Assembly: GCA_003978135.1 (NCBI GenBank)
Contig: QOAL01000109.1
Coordinates: forward strand, 1 to 12,329
Origin: Thermodesulfatator sp.
GTDB lineage: Bacteria > Desulfobacterota > Dissulfuribacteria > Dissulfuribacterales > QOAL01
DNA: 12,329 nt
Direction: 5' to 3'
Within the stretch, counting starts at the first letter, position 1; each line of letters opens with the position of its first letter. Made by a program: the position numbers and the translations under genes. Below the pieces are notes generated by a model. It was not told the DNA's origin. It saw nothing but the letters and a program-made list of their open reading frames with translations, and did not search any database. Positions 1-10,535 of this stretch are shown here, piece after piece.

Positions 1-1092
1 GGCCGCTCCTTTACAGGTGACGGGGAAACTGAAGGCGAGCTCGTCTTTAATACTAGTATGACCGGCTACCAGGAAATTCTCACCGATCCTTCCTACAAGG
101 GTCAGATAGTCACCATGACATATCCCCTCATAGGAAACTACGGAGTGAACCCGGATGACGAGGAGTCCCTTGACATACACATGAGCGGCTTTGTTGTAAG
201 GGAATACGAGGCCGACTTCAGCAACTGGCGTGCCACTGGAGATCTTGCAGGCTACCTGAGAAAACATGGCATCCTTGGTATAGAGGAGGTGGATACCAGG
301 GCTGTCACCAGGCATATCAGGCTTGCCGGTGCCATGAGAGCTGTAATGTCAACCAGGGATCTTGATCCGGAAAGCCTTGTGAAAAAGGCCAAGGCTGTGC
401 CAAGCCTGGTGGGCTGGGATCTGGCTTCCGGGGTCTCTTGTACCCACCCTTACGTGTGGGAGGATGGCAAGATTCTGGAGCTGGATGACCTTTCACCGGA
501 TCGGCTGTCAAAACTTAAATCCTGGGAAAAATCCAGGTTCAGGGTAGCAATAGTAGACTGCGGCCTGAAGTTTAACCAGCTCAGGCTTTTAAATGAAAGG
601 GCTTGCCAGTGCGTGGTTTTCCCTGCCCAGATCCGGGCAGAGCAGCTCCTTGCCTGTGAGCCGGATGGAATATTTATTTCAAATGGCCCGGGAGATCCTG
701 CGGCGGTTGTCCATGTTGTCGAGACGGCCAGAAATCTTATCGGCCAGAAACCAATTTTCGGCATATGCCTGGGGCATCAGATACTTTCCCTGGCCCTTGG
801 AGGTACCACCTACAAGCTGAAGTTCGGGCATCGGGGTGGAAACCAGCCTGTAAAAGACCTGGAAACCGGCAAGATAGAAATAACCGCCCAGAACCACGGT
901 TTTGCAGTGGACGATTCCTCCCTTCCGTCTGGGGTTGAGGTGACTCACATTAACCTGAATGATCAGACCGTGGAGGGTATCCGGCACAGGGCGCTACCTT
1001 TGTTTTCTGTTCAGTACCACCCAGAAAATGCCCCTGGACCCCACGATTCAGAATACCTTTTCGACCGTTTTATCTCCATGATGGCCGGTTAA
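1..1092 (+). CDS. carA: Carbamoyl-phosphate synthase small (glutaminase) subunit, 5' end cut off by the window
   Basis: CarA hydrolyses glutamine and passes ammonia to CarB for carbamoyl phosphate, used in pyrimidine and arginine synthesis. The reading frame is open from base 1 and already shows family sequence before the first ATG (base 58), including GELVFNTSMTGYQEILTD, so that internal ATG is not the start; comparison with the E. coli protein as I recall it suggests only about 15-20 N-terminal residues are missing. The N-terminal CarA domain is followed by a class I glutamine amidotransferase domain. It has the oxyanion motif SNGPGDP, the nucleophile Cys in GICLGHQ (bases 766-768), and the catalytic His and Glu in YHPEN (bases 1018-1020 and 1024-1026). 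No key residue is missing. It lies 23 bases before carB on the same strand, the usual carAB pair. Any promoter or leader lies outside the window. Confidence 0.97.
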   Translation, partial: GRSFTGDGETEGELVFNTSMTGYQEILTDPSYKGQIVTMTYPLIGNYGVNPDDEESLDIHMSGFVVREYEADFSNWRATGDLAGYLRKHGILGIEEVDTRAVTRHIRLAGAMRAVMSTRDLDPESLVKKAKAVPSLVGWDLASGVSCTHPYVWEDGKILELDDLSPDRLSKLKSWEKSRFRVAIVDCGLKFNQLRLLNERACQCVVFPAQIRAEQLLACEPDGIFISNGPGDPAAVVHVVETARNLIGQKPIFGICLGHQILSLALGGTTYKLKFGHRGGNQPVKDLETGKIEITAQNHGFAVDDSSLPSGVEVTHINLNDQTVEGIRHRALPLFSVQYHPENAPGPHDSEYLFDRFISMMAG

Positions 1093-1115
1093 AATACAGA
1101 CTTCAGAGTTTATAA

Positions 1116-4344
<3,229 letters not shown>

Positions 4345-4361
<17 letters not shown>

Positions 4362-5799
4362 AGAAATAAAATCAATGGACTGCTGTAATTTCTGGAAACA
4401 GAGGCGGTATGCAGGCGGTCCCAGGGAGGAATGCGGGGTTTTTGGCATCTATGGCCATGAAGATGCTGCAAATCTCACCTATTTCGGCCTTTATGCACTC
4501 CAGCATAGGGGGCAGGAAAGTGCCGGTATTGTCACCTCTGATGGCAAAAACGTGCAGGAATACAAGGCCATGGGCCTGGTGAGCGAGGTCTTCCATGAAT
4601 CAAGGTTACGGGATCTCAAGGGACATCTCGCAGTAGGGCATGTCCGTTATTCCACTACCGGGTCATCGGTTCTTCAGAATGCCCAGCCCTTCTGCGTAAA
4701 TCACGCCGGTTCAACCTTTGCTGTTGCACACAATGGCAACCTGGTAAATGCCCACCAGATCAGGGCAGAGCTCGAGGCCTATGGTTCCATTTTCCAGACC
4801 ACCATGGACAGCGAGATAATAGTGCATCTTCTGGCCAAGTCCTGGAGAAAGGGTATTGACGAGGCCATATACCAGACCATGAATCTCATTCGGGGTGCAT
4901 ATTCCGTTCTCATGCTTACCGAAAAGGCATTGATAGGTTTTCGCGATCCCCTTGGCTTCAGGCCTCTTTGTATCGGCAGGATGAGTAATGGCGCATACGT
5001 TCTTGCCTCTGAGACATGCGCACTGGATCTCATTCAGGCAGAATTCGTCCGGGACGTCGAAAGGGGAGAAGTGGTCATAATAGATGAAAACGGGCTTCGC
5101 TCCTTTGCAGCAATGCAGGCAGAGAAACGGGCAAACTGCATATTCGAGTTCATCTATTTCGCAAGGCCGGACAGCAACATATTCGGCAGGAATGTCTATT
5201 CGTTCAGAAAGGCCCTGGGTGCAGCGCTGATCAGGGAAATCACCGTAGATGCCGATTATGTCATGCCCTTTCCGGATTCTGGAAATTACGCTGCAGTCGG
5301 CTATGCCCAGGCAGCGGGTCTGCCCCTGGAGCTGGCTGTAATCAGGAATCACTACGTGGGTCGGACATTTATTCAGCCCAGCCAGTCCCTAAGGGATTTC
5401 GGTGTCAGGATCAAGTTGAATCCGGTAAAGGATACCATCAGGGGCAAAAGGGTTGTTATAATTGAAGACTCCATCATACGAGGTACAACAACGGTCACCA
5501 GGGTGAAGGCCATCAGGGAGGCTGGTGCCCGGGAGATCTCCATGCTTGTGAGCTGCCCTCCTACCAGGTATCCCTGCTTCTATGGCATAGATTTTTCCAC
5601 CAAGGGAGAGCTGATAGCAGCCAAAAAGAGCGTGGAGGAGATAAGGCAGTTCCTGGAACTGGATGCCCTGCACTATTTGAGTCTTGAAGCCATGGTAGAG
5701 GCGTCCGGTTCAAATTCAGATCGTTTTTGCATGGCGTGTTTCAATGGCAAATATCCCACGGGCATAAACGAGCATGTAGGAAAGTTTAGTTTTGAGTGA
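4345..5799 (+). CDS. purF: Amidophosphoribosyltransferase (glutamine PRPP amidotransferase), iron-sulfur type
   Basis: PurF makes 5-phosphoribosylamine from PRPP and glutamine, the first committed step of purine synthesis. The N-terminal Ntn glutaminase begins at Cys30 in [14 protein letters not shown], so the preceding residues are a propeptide that should be removed. The phosphoribosyltransferase domain carries the PRPP loop [14 protein letters not shown] (about 371-383). Cysteines at 265 (NCIFEF), 411 (PCFYGID), 462 and 465 (CMAC) match the 4Fe-4S ligands of the Bacillus subtilis enzyme, so this is the cluster-bearing, oxygen-sensitive class, unlike E. coli PurF. The start is uncertain. 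ATG 4345 overlaps carB by 17 bases and gives a 29-residue propeptide. ATG 4375 lies 13 bases after carB and gives 19 residues, closer to known propeptides (about 11 in B. subtilis). Neither has a strong ribosome binding site. The 3' end overlaps kdsD by 8 bases. Confidence 0.97.
5778..5784 (+). promoter_or_regulatory. Ribosome binding site fixing the kdsD TTG start
   Basis: AGGAAAG lies inside the end of purF with a 7-base spacer to TTG at 5792. An in-frame TAG at 5777-5779 rules out any earlier start, and no ATG or GTG occurs in frame nearby, so this site supports the TTG. Confidence 0.7.
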
Positions 5800-6784
5800 A
5801 AGACAGGAACCAGCCATATTAAAAGCCGGCAAGGAAGCTATATCCATAGAGATAGAAGGCCTTGAAAGGCTCAGGAAAAACCTGGGCAAGGATTTTGAAC
5901 GCGCAGTACGGCTCATTCTGGAAACCACGGGCCGGGTAATAGTTACCGGCATAGGAAAATCCGGGCTTGTGGGAAGAAAAATTGCTGCAACCCTTGCAAG
6001 CACCGGCACCCCGTCCATCTTTCTGCATCCTGTAGAGGCCATGCACGGTGATCTGGGTATGGTGGTGGCAGGGGACGTTATCATTGCCATTTCCAATAGC
6101 GGGGAAACCCAGGAACTCAATGCCTTGCTGCCTGCGTTCAAGGAAAGGAAGATCCCGCTCATTGCCTTTACAGGAAATCCCAAGTCCACTCTTGCCCGGG
6201 AAGGTTCGTGCGTAATAGATACTGGTGTGGAAAGAGAGGCCTGTTCCCTGGGGCTTGCGCCTACTGCAAGTACCACAGCAGCCCTGGCCGCCGGAGACGC
6301 CCTGGCTGTGGTGCTTCTAAGGCTCAGGCATTTCAGTGAAAAGGATTTTAGGCGAAACCATCCCCTTGGTACCCTGGGGGAGCGGCTTAAGGTTTCTGTA
6401 AGGCAGGTCATGCTTACAGGTGACAGCGTCCCTGTGGTAAGGACCGGAACGTCCATGGAACAGGTGATAGCAGAAATAGACAGAAAAAGGCTTGGCGCAG
6501 CCCTGGTCTTTGACAAGGATGATATCCTTGTGGGAATAGTAACTGATGGAGACCTGAGGCGTGCCATGCTCAGGTATGCTGATCTGGGCAGCAGGAAAGT
6601 GGAAGATATTATGACCAAGAATCCCAAGAGTGTTATGCCCGATGCCATGGCTGCAGATGCCCTGGCTGTCATGGAGCAACATCTCATTACTGTCCTGCCG
6701 GTAGTTGGCATTAGCGGAAGGCTGGTGGGTATAGTGCACCTCCATGACCTTCTGGGCAAGGGTCAGTTCAAATTTGTGGTTTAA
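5792..6784 (+). CDS. kdsD: D-arabinose 5-phosphate isomerase (KdsD/KpsF family)
   Basis: This enzyme interconverts ribulose 5-phosphate and arabinose 5-phosphate, the first step to KDO, the inner-core sugar of lipopolysaccharide. The 330-residue length matches E. coli KdsD (328). A SIS domain (about 35-185) is followed by two CBS domains (about 205-262 and 272-328, with [11 protein letters not shown] in the first). Residues I recall as active-site positions in E. coli KdsD (Lys59, His88, Glu111, Glu152, His193) all appear here with a constant offset of three: Lys56 in GIGKSG, His85 in MHGDLGM, Glu108, Glu149 and His190 in [11 protein letters not shown]. The start is TTG, with AGGAAAG 7 bases upstream, and it overlaps the purF stop by 8 bases, which suggests coupled translation. 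There is no capsule or other KDO gene in the window, so whether it serves lipopolysaccharide or capsule cannot be told; lipopolysaccharide is the default. Confidence 0.95.
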   Translation: MSERQEPAILKAGKEAISIEIEGLERLRKNLGKDFERAVRLILETTGRVIVTGIGKSGLVGRKIAATLASTGTPSIFLHPVEAMHGDLGMVVAGDVIIAISNSGETQELNALLPAFKERKIPLIAFTGNPKSTLAREGSCVIDTGVEREACSLGLAPTASTTAALAAGDALAVVLLRLRHFSEKDFRRNHPLGTLGERLKVSVRQVMLTGDSVPVVRTGTSMEQVIAEIDRKRLGAALVFDKDDILVGIVTDGDLRRAMLRYADLGSRKVEDIMTKNPKSVMPDAMAADALAVMEQHLITVLPVVGISGRLVGIVHLHDLLGKGQFKFVV

Positions 6785-6798
6785 AAGAAAGGCTTAAT

Positions 6799-6813
6799 GC
6801 TCCTTCCGGGAGC
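6799..6813 (+). other. Small hairpin between kdsD and ssb
   Basis: GCTCC and GGAGC pair (5 bp) around a TTCCG loop in the 50-base gap between kdsD and ssb. There is no T-run after it, so it does not look like a terminator. It may be an RNA-processing or stability element; the role is unknown. Confidence 0.4.
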
Positions 6814-6834
6814 GCATATTACAAGGAGTTAAAA

Positions 6835-7242
6835 ATGGCAAGAGGACTTAACAAGGTCATGTTGATCGGTAGGCTTGGTTCAGACCCTGAGATCCGGTAC
6901 ACACAGGATGGAACTCCTGTGGCCAACTTCAGTCTGGCAACAGATTCCCCTGTCAAGAGAGGCGATCAATGGGAGTCGGAGACTGAATGGCACAGGATAG
7001 TTGCATGGAGAAGGCTTGCAGAAATATGCAGTGAATACCTGAGCAAGGGAAGGCTTGTCTATGTCGAAGGCAGGTTGAGGACCAGGTCATGGGAAGACAG
7101 GGATGGCAATAAGCGCTGGACGACTGAAATTATTGCCAGGGATCTTCAGATGTTGGAATCCAAGGGTGCAGCAGGTGACGGAGGAGCAGGAGGGGATCTC
7201 CAGCCTCCAGAACCGCCAATCGAGGATGACGTACCGTTTTAG
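6835..7242 (+). CDS. ssb: Single-stranded DNA-binding protein
   Basis: SSB coats single-stranded DNA in replication, recombination and repair and recruits partners through its C-terminal tip. Residues 1 to about 108 form the OB-fold, recognised from [19 protein letters not shown] near the N-terminus, TEWHRIVAW in the middle and [10 protein letters not shown] later. A short Gly- and Pro-rich linker (about 112-128) ends in the acidic-hydrophobic tip IEDDVPF, the usual partner-binding peptide. At 135 residues it is shorter than E. coli SSB (178) only because the linker is short. The ATG is preceded by AAGGAG with a 6-base spacer (6823-6828), the best ribosome binding site in the + strand cluster. 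This would allow ssb to be translated strongly and independently of kdsD, 50 bases upstream. A stem-loop follows at 7263. Confidence 0.97.
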   Translation: MARGLNKVMLIGRLGSDPEIRYTQDGTPVANFSLATDSPVKRGDQWESETEWHRIVAWRRLAEICSEYLSKGRLVYVEGRLRTRSWEDRDGNKRWTTEIIARDLQMLESKGAAGDGGAGGDLQPPEPPIEDDVPF

Positions 7243-7262
7243 CTAACTTAAATGACTTGTTT

Positions 7263-7284
7263 CAGGCTGTCTCCGGGCAGCCTG
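7263..7284 (+). terminator. Stem-loop between convergent ssb and the small cysteine gene
   Basis: CAGGCTG (7263-7269) and CAGCCTG (7278-7284) are a perfect 7-bp inverted repeat, extendable by one G-T and one C-G pair around a 4-base loop. It fills the 43-base gap between the stops of two convergent genes, the place for a two-way terminator. The bases after it (GTTAATTAATCTGTTT) are T-rich but not a continuous run, so termination may be weak or factor-assisted. Confidence 0.5.
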
Positions 7285-7285
7285 G

Positions 7286-7498
7286 TTAATTAATCTGTTT
7301 ACGCGCGAAGTAGGTACAATCAGTAACCGGAAGGTTGAGAAGCGCGGCTATCTCACATACCGGCCTGGAAACGCATTGCATACAGATGGAAGTACTTGCC
7401 AAAGTGTAGTCAAACTGCAAATCGGCAGATGTAGGTTTTATCCTTCGCTCTATTCTGCGTGACTGAATGTTTTTGCAAACGCTCTGTGCCAGCTCCAT
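7286..7498 (-). CDS. Small cysteine-motif protein of unknown function
   Basis: This 70-residue protein ends in the pattern Cys39-x2-Cys42-x5-Cys48-x12-Cys61, with PVTDCTYF around the last cysteine; a further Cys is at position 8. The arrangement CxxCxxxxxC followed by PVxxCxxF resembles small cysteine proteins I recall from anaerobic and sulfate-reducing bacteria. It could bind zinc or an iron-sulfur cluster, but that is inference. The N-terminal half is basic and polar, with no signal peptide or membrane segment. The ATG at 7498 has AGGAGAAAGGA just upstream (AGGAG with a 10-base spacer), good support for a real gene. It is convergent with ssb, stops 43 bases after it, and faces the AT-rich gap shared with the DUF5658-like gene. 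I assign no function. A chance open frame is the alternative, but the start site and cysteine pattern argue against it. Confidence 0.62.
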   Translation of the reverse strand: MELAQSVCKNIQSRRIERRIKPTSADLQFDYTLASTSICMQCVSRPVCEIAALLNLPVTDCTYFARKQIN

Positions 7499-7513
7499 TT
7501 TGTCCTTTCTCCT
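7499..7513 (-). promoter_or_regulatory. Ribosome binding site of the small cysteine gene
   Basis: Read on the minus strand this is AGGAGAAAGGACAAA directly before the ATG at 7498. It holds two purine-rich cores, AGGAG with a 10-base spacer and AAAGGA with a 3-4-base spacer, and is the main evidence that the short frame is translated. Confidence 0.6.
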
Positions 7514-7586
7514 GACATCCCAGATAGTTAGCTTTATTTCACCAAATCTGCTGGAACTTTAACTTTCCGCTCTTCTAATTAATTCA

Positions 7587-7598
7587 AGCAAATTTGCT
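7587..7598. repeat. Perfect 12-bp palindrome
   Basis: AGCAAATTTGCT is exactly self-complementary and lies about 90 bases upstream of the small cysteine gene start. It could be an operator, but a single 12-bp palindrome in AT-rich DNA is weak evidence. Confidence 0.4.
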
Positions 7599-7654
7599 GC
7601 CACTTCTGATTTTATCGGGCTCACTACATATAGAAAAAATATTTAATTGTCACA

Positions 7655-7683
7655 AAATAAGCGGAAAAAGTTTTCCCTTATTT
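7655..7683. repeat. 29-base imperfect palindrome in the divergent gap
   Basis: AAATAAG pairs with CTTATTT and, inside it, GGAAAA with TTTTCC, with a single unpaired C at 7662 and a very short centre. That is about 13 pairs in 29 bases. No gene ends nearby on either strand, so a terminator is less likely than a regulator-binding site or a leader hairpin. Confidence 0.5.
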
Positions 7684-7752
7684 GGGAAGTATTTTTTCCA
7701 TTTTGTTTTATCCCGCCTTGAAAAACATGCAAAAAACGGCATTTATAAGGAC

Positions 7753-7778
7753 AATTATGCGATTTTAAAGGCATAATT
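7753..7778. promoter_or_regulatory. Candidate operator: 8-bp dyad with 10-base centre
   Basis: AATTATGC (7753-7760) and GCATAATT (7771-7778) are perfect inverted half-sites whose centres lie 18 bases apart, a size typical of dimeric helix-turn-helix regulators. It sits about 60 bases upstream of the DUF5658-like start and just before an A/T-rich TAATATAAAA tract that might be a -10 region. Regulator unknown. Confidence 0.4.
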
Positions 7779-7837
7779 ATTGTTATGTAATATAAAAGGA
7801 GCAGTATTTTGGAGAGGAGAAGAAAAAAGATTCCATC

Positions 7838-8275
7838 ATGAAGGGACAAATAAAGTCCGGCTATGCGCTGTTGTCCGGGGCTGGATGTCATAACAAAGGT
7901 CTCAGCCTGAACTGGCAGCCCAGGGACCGGTTAAAGCAAGAAGTCCTTGTCAGAATTCAGGCCAGGCTAAAAGAAAATATTCCTTTTGAAATTACGCTCG
8001 GCATTGTCTCCCTATGGATCCTTTCATTTGTTGACTATTATTTCACCGTTTATCATGTAAGTCAGGGCGCCCGGGAATTAAATCCCTTATTGGCGTCTTT
8101 TTTCAATCACCATGACTACTTAGGGGCCCTGTTGCTAAAAACAGTACTGACATTACCTGGTATTTTTCTTATTGCATTTTTTTACAAGAGGGCTTGGGTC
8201 CAAAGGGCCCTTTTTCTTGTTGTCATTGTCTATATCCTTCTTTTTGTATATCATGTTTTGAATTTCATCCTGTAG
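7838..8275 (+). CDS. DUF5658-like small integral membrane protein
   Basis: This 145-residue protein has a soluble N-terminal stretch of about 50 residues with many charged residues, followed by three predicted membrane segments (about 51-73, 95-116 and 122-144). Between segments 1 and 2 is the pattern Asp66 (FVDYYFT) then GARELNPLLASFF, and a Lys (101) begins the end of segment 2. This D...ExNP layout is what I know from DUF5658, a family without an assigned function. The membrane part is aromatic-rich, and no enzyme motif is visible. An in-frame TAA at 7793-7795 and the lack of another start make ATG 7838 the only ordinary choice, but the purine-rich GGAGAGGAG (7811-7819) is 18 bases away, further than usual, so translation may be weak. 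It is followed by a hairpin with a T-run (8356-8380) and then glgX. A role with glycogen is not implied by position alone. Confidence 0.72.
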   Translation: MKGQIKSGYALLSGAGCHNKGLSLNWQPRDRLKQEVLVRIQARLKENIPFEITLGIVSLWILSFVDYYFTVYHVSQGARELNPLLASFFNHHDYLGALLLKTVLTLPGIFLIAFFYKRAWVQRALFLVVIVYILLFVYHVLNFIL

Positions 8276-8355
8276 ACACGAGGCCACTGAGTAAGGGCAT
8301 TTGCGTGTTTGCTGTTTTGTCTGGAAAAACCCATCTCTCGTATTGAATTAACATT

Positions 8356-8380
8356 AAAACCGGCCCGAAGGCCTGTTTTT
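8356..8380 (+). terminator. Intrinsic-terminator-like hairpin just before glgX
   Basis: AAAAC, a mismatch, GGCC, a CGAA loop, GGCC, a mismatch and GTTTTT form a 9-pair stem with one internal mismatch and a T-tract. It is the best intrinsic terminator shape in the window and would end the DUF5658-like transcript 81-105 bases after its stop. Its T-tract ends only 14 bases before the glgX ATG, so glgX transcripts from any upstream promoter must pass through it. Confidence 0.65.
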
Positions 8381-8394
8381 CAAAAAGAAGGAAT

Positions 8395-10485
8395 ATGAAA
8401 ACATTAAAAAGCAGACCTGGAAACAGGTTCCCCCTTGGGGCGTCATGTGAACCCGGGGGTGTAAATTTCAGCATATTTTCGAGGCATGCCTCTTCGGTTG
8501 AGCTTCTCCTCTATGAATCCATGAATGCACTGAGACCGTTTCAAGTTATCCGTCTGGATCCTGAGAACAACAGAGACTTTTTTTTCTGGAACGTGTTTGT
8601 TGAGGAGGCAAAACCAGGTATGGCTTATACCTGGCGGGCAGACGGGCCTGATGATACCCGGGAATCCGGTTTCCGGTTCAACAGGCACCGGGAGCTGCTG
8701 GATCCATGTGCAAGGGTGGTCTTTGATAAATTCTGGCAGAGAGAGCAGGCGAAAGTGGACGTAAAAGCTACGCCTATCAGGGCTGTGGTGCCTGAAAATC
8801 TAAACGGGTATGACTGGCAGGGTGTGAAAATGCCAGATCATGCTCCAAACGAGTCCATTATTTACGAAATGCATGTAAGGGGCTTCACCCGGCATCCAAG
8901 CTCTGGCGTGGCCCAACCGGGGACTTTTTCAGCTGTTATTGAGAAGATACCCTACCTGAGGGATTTAGGGATCACCCATGTAGAACTTCTTCCCATCATG
9001 GCCTTTGATGAACAGGATGTGCCGAAAGGGGTGCGGGAGCTTGGGCTTAAAAATTACTGGGGATACAGTACTCACAGTTTTTTTGCACTGCATCCTTCTT
9101 ATTTTGTTAATCCCGAGGATCCGTCATGCATGGACGAGTTCCGGGACATGGTCCGGGAACTGCATCGGGCAGGGATAGGGATAATAATGGACGTAGTCTT
9201 TAACCACACTGCAGAAGGCGGTGAGGACGGCCCTGTAATGAATTTCAAGGGCATTTCCAACCGGGAATTCTATCATCTGGATCCGGCGGACATGAGAAAA
9301 TACCGGGATTTTACCGGCTGTGGCAACACCGTTAACTGCAACCATCCCCAGGTTACATTTTTTATCATTGAATGTCTTGAATACTGGATTCGGAATTTCA
9401 GAATCGACGGTTTCAGGTTTGATCTGGCAAGTGTCATGGCCCGTGGTGAGGATGGTAAACCCATGCATCATGCGCCGATAATCTGGAGCCTCGAGTTTTG
9501 TCATGGCATTTCAAATGCTGGTCTCATTGCAGAGGCATGGGATGCAGGAGGCCTTTACCAGGTCGGCGGTTTTCCTGGATACAGGTGGCAGGAATGGAAC
9601 GGACGTTACCGTGATGTAGTCAGAAAATTCGTCAGGGGAGACAAGGGCCTGATTGGAGAGACAGCCACCAGGCTTGCTGGGAGCAGTGATCTTTATCAGC
9701 CCGGAGGCAGGCATCCGTTCAACAGTATAAATTTCGTAACCTGTCACGACGGTTTTACCCTGAAGGACCTGGTGAGCTATTCAAGGAAGCACAATGAGGC
9801 CAACGGAGAGGAGAATCGGGACGGTAGCAATGAAAATTTCAGTTGTAATTATGGAATAGAAGGGGAAACCACGGACAGCAAAATCCAGGCCCTGAGGCTT
9901 AGGCAAGCCAAAAATTTCATGGCGATACTGTTTCTTTCACAGGGAGTTCCCATGGTTCTGTCAGGCGATGAAGTCCTGAGAACACAAAAGGGCAACAATA
10001 ACTGCTGGTGCCAGGACAATGAGCTTAGCTGGCTGGACTGGGATCTGGCCAAGGAGAATGGGGAGATGCTTCGGTTTACCCGGGAAATGATTGCCTTTCG
10101 AAAACGTCATCCATGCCTTATGAGGCGCCACTTTCTCACAGGGAAAAAACGGCCTGGTATGACCCTCCCGGATATTACGTGGCATGGCAGTAAACTTAAC
10201 ATGCCCCCGTGGGATGACCCGGATGCGAAGTTTCTGGCCTTTACCCTGGGTGCCAAGGCAAGGGATGAGGAGCATCTTCACGTGATGATAAACATGCATG
10301 AAGAGCAGGAACTTGAAATGGAGATTCCGGTATTGCATGGGGGGCAATGGTTTCTGGCCGTGGATACCTTTCTCAAGGGTCCCAACGATATTCTTATACC
10401 TTCAAGGCAGAAACCATGTGACGAAAACGGCTACCTGGTGCGGCCAAGGAGTGTTGTTGTCCTGGAATACAGACAGCAAAGGTAA
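8395..10485 (+). CDS. glgX: Glycogen debranching enzyme, GlgX/TreX (isoamylase) type
   Basis: This GH13-family enzyme hydrolyses alpha-1,6 branch points of glycogen or limit dextrins. The 696-residue length fits GlgX/TreX (E. coli GlgX is 657). An N-terminal CBM48-like domain (about 10-100, starting GNRFPLGASCEPGGVNFSIF) precedes the catalytic barrel. Conserved GH13 regions are present: DVVFNH (266-271), GFRFDLAS with nucleophile Asp343, IAEAWD with acid Glu380, and CHDGFTL with Asp452. NSINFVTCHDGFTLKDLVSY and RDGSNENFSCNYGIEG are typical of the GlgX/TreX group. There is no signal peptide, so it acts in the cytoplasm. AAGAAGG lies before ATG 8395 but with only about 3 bases of spacing, tighter than usual; an in-frame stop at 8344 and no other ATG, GTG or TTG leave no better start. 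No glgA, glgB, glgC or glgP is in the window. It converges with selC. Confidence 0.93.
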   Translation: MKTLKSRPGNRFPLGASCEPGGVNFSIFSRHASSVELLLYESMNALRPFQVIRLDPENNRDFFFWNVFVEEAKPGMAYTWRADGPDDTRESGFRFNRHRELLDPCARVVFDKFWQREQAKVDVKATPIRAVVPENLNGYDWQGVKMPDHAPNESIIYEMHVRGFTRHPSSGVAQPGTFSAVIEKIPYLRDLGITHVELLPIMAFDEQDVPKGVRELGLKNYWGYSTHSFFALHPSYFVNPEDPSCMDEFRDMVRELHRAGIGIIMDVVFNHTAEGGEDGPVMNFKGISNREFYHLDPADMRKYRDFTGCGNTVNCNHPQVTFFIIECLEYWIRNFRIDGFRFDLASVMARGEDGKPMHHAPIIWSLEFCHGISNAGLIAEAWDAGGLYQVGGFPGYRWQEWNGRYRDVVRKFVRGDKGLIGETATRLAGSSDLYQPGGRHPFNSINFVTCHDGFTLKDLVSYSRKHNEANGEENRDGSNENFSCNYGIEGETTDSKIQALRLRQAKNFMAILFLSQGVPMVLSGDEVLRTQKGNNNCWCQDNELSWLDWDLAKENGEMLRFTREMIAFRKRHPCLMRRHFLTGKKRPGMTLPDITWHGSKLNMPPWDDPDAKFLAFTLGAKARDEEHLHVMINMHEEQELEMEIPVLHGGQWFLAVDTFLKGPNDILIPSRQKPCDENGYLVRPRSVVVLEYRQQR

Positions 10486-10497
10486 AAAAATTTCTCC

Positions 10498-10517
10498 AAA
10501 GAATACTAAAGAATACT
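10498..10517 (+). repeat. Tandem 10-base duplication
   Basis: AAAGAATACT occurs twice with no gap in the short space between the glgX stop and the 3' end of the selenocysteine tRNA gene. It is probably a replication-slippage duplication with no function. Confidence 0.6.
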
Positions 10518-10535
10518 GATTAAGACGGCCAAAAA

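Larger units (their letters stand above)
7499..7837. other. AT-rich divergent intergenic region, 339 bases
   Basis: This gap separates the minus-strand cysteine gene from the plus-strand DUF5658-like gene, so it should hold both promoters. It is clearly more AT-rich than the flanking genes. Three palindromic elements are listed separately (7587-7598, 7655-7683 and 7753-7778). I found no -35/-10 pair good enough to name: TTGTCA at 7647-7652 and TAATAT at 7788-7793 are isolated half-matches. A 60-codon open frame here starting at TTG 7594 has no ribosome binding site and I do not call it a gene. Confidence 0.6.

Noticed and set aside
58..1092. carA starting at the ATG at base 58
   Set aside because: The frame continues upstream to base 1 with conserved CarA sequence, and this ATG is the internal Met of NTSMTGYQE.
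5716..6759. A 347-codon minus-strand frame opposite kdsD
   Set aside because: It is a shadow of the real gene: low-complexity Ser/Arg/Pro/Leu-rich sequence, while the plus strand encodes a clear KdsD with all active-site residues.
6799..6813. Terminator between kdsD and ssb
   Set aside because: The stem is only 5 bp and is followed by GCATATTACAAGG without a T-run.
7286..7498. Cas4-like or CRISPR-related protein from the CxxCxxxxxC motif
   Set aside because: At 70 residues it lacks any nuclease domain, and there is no repeat-spacer array or cas gene in the window.
7594..7776. A 60-codon plus-strand frame in the AT-rich gap
   Set aside because: It begins at TTG inside a palindrome, has no ribosome binding site, and its composition simply reflects AT-rich DNA.
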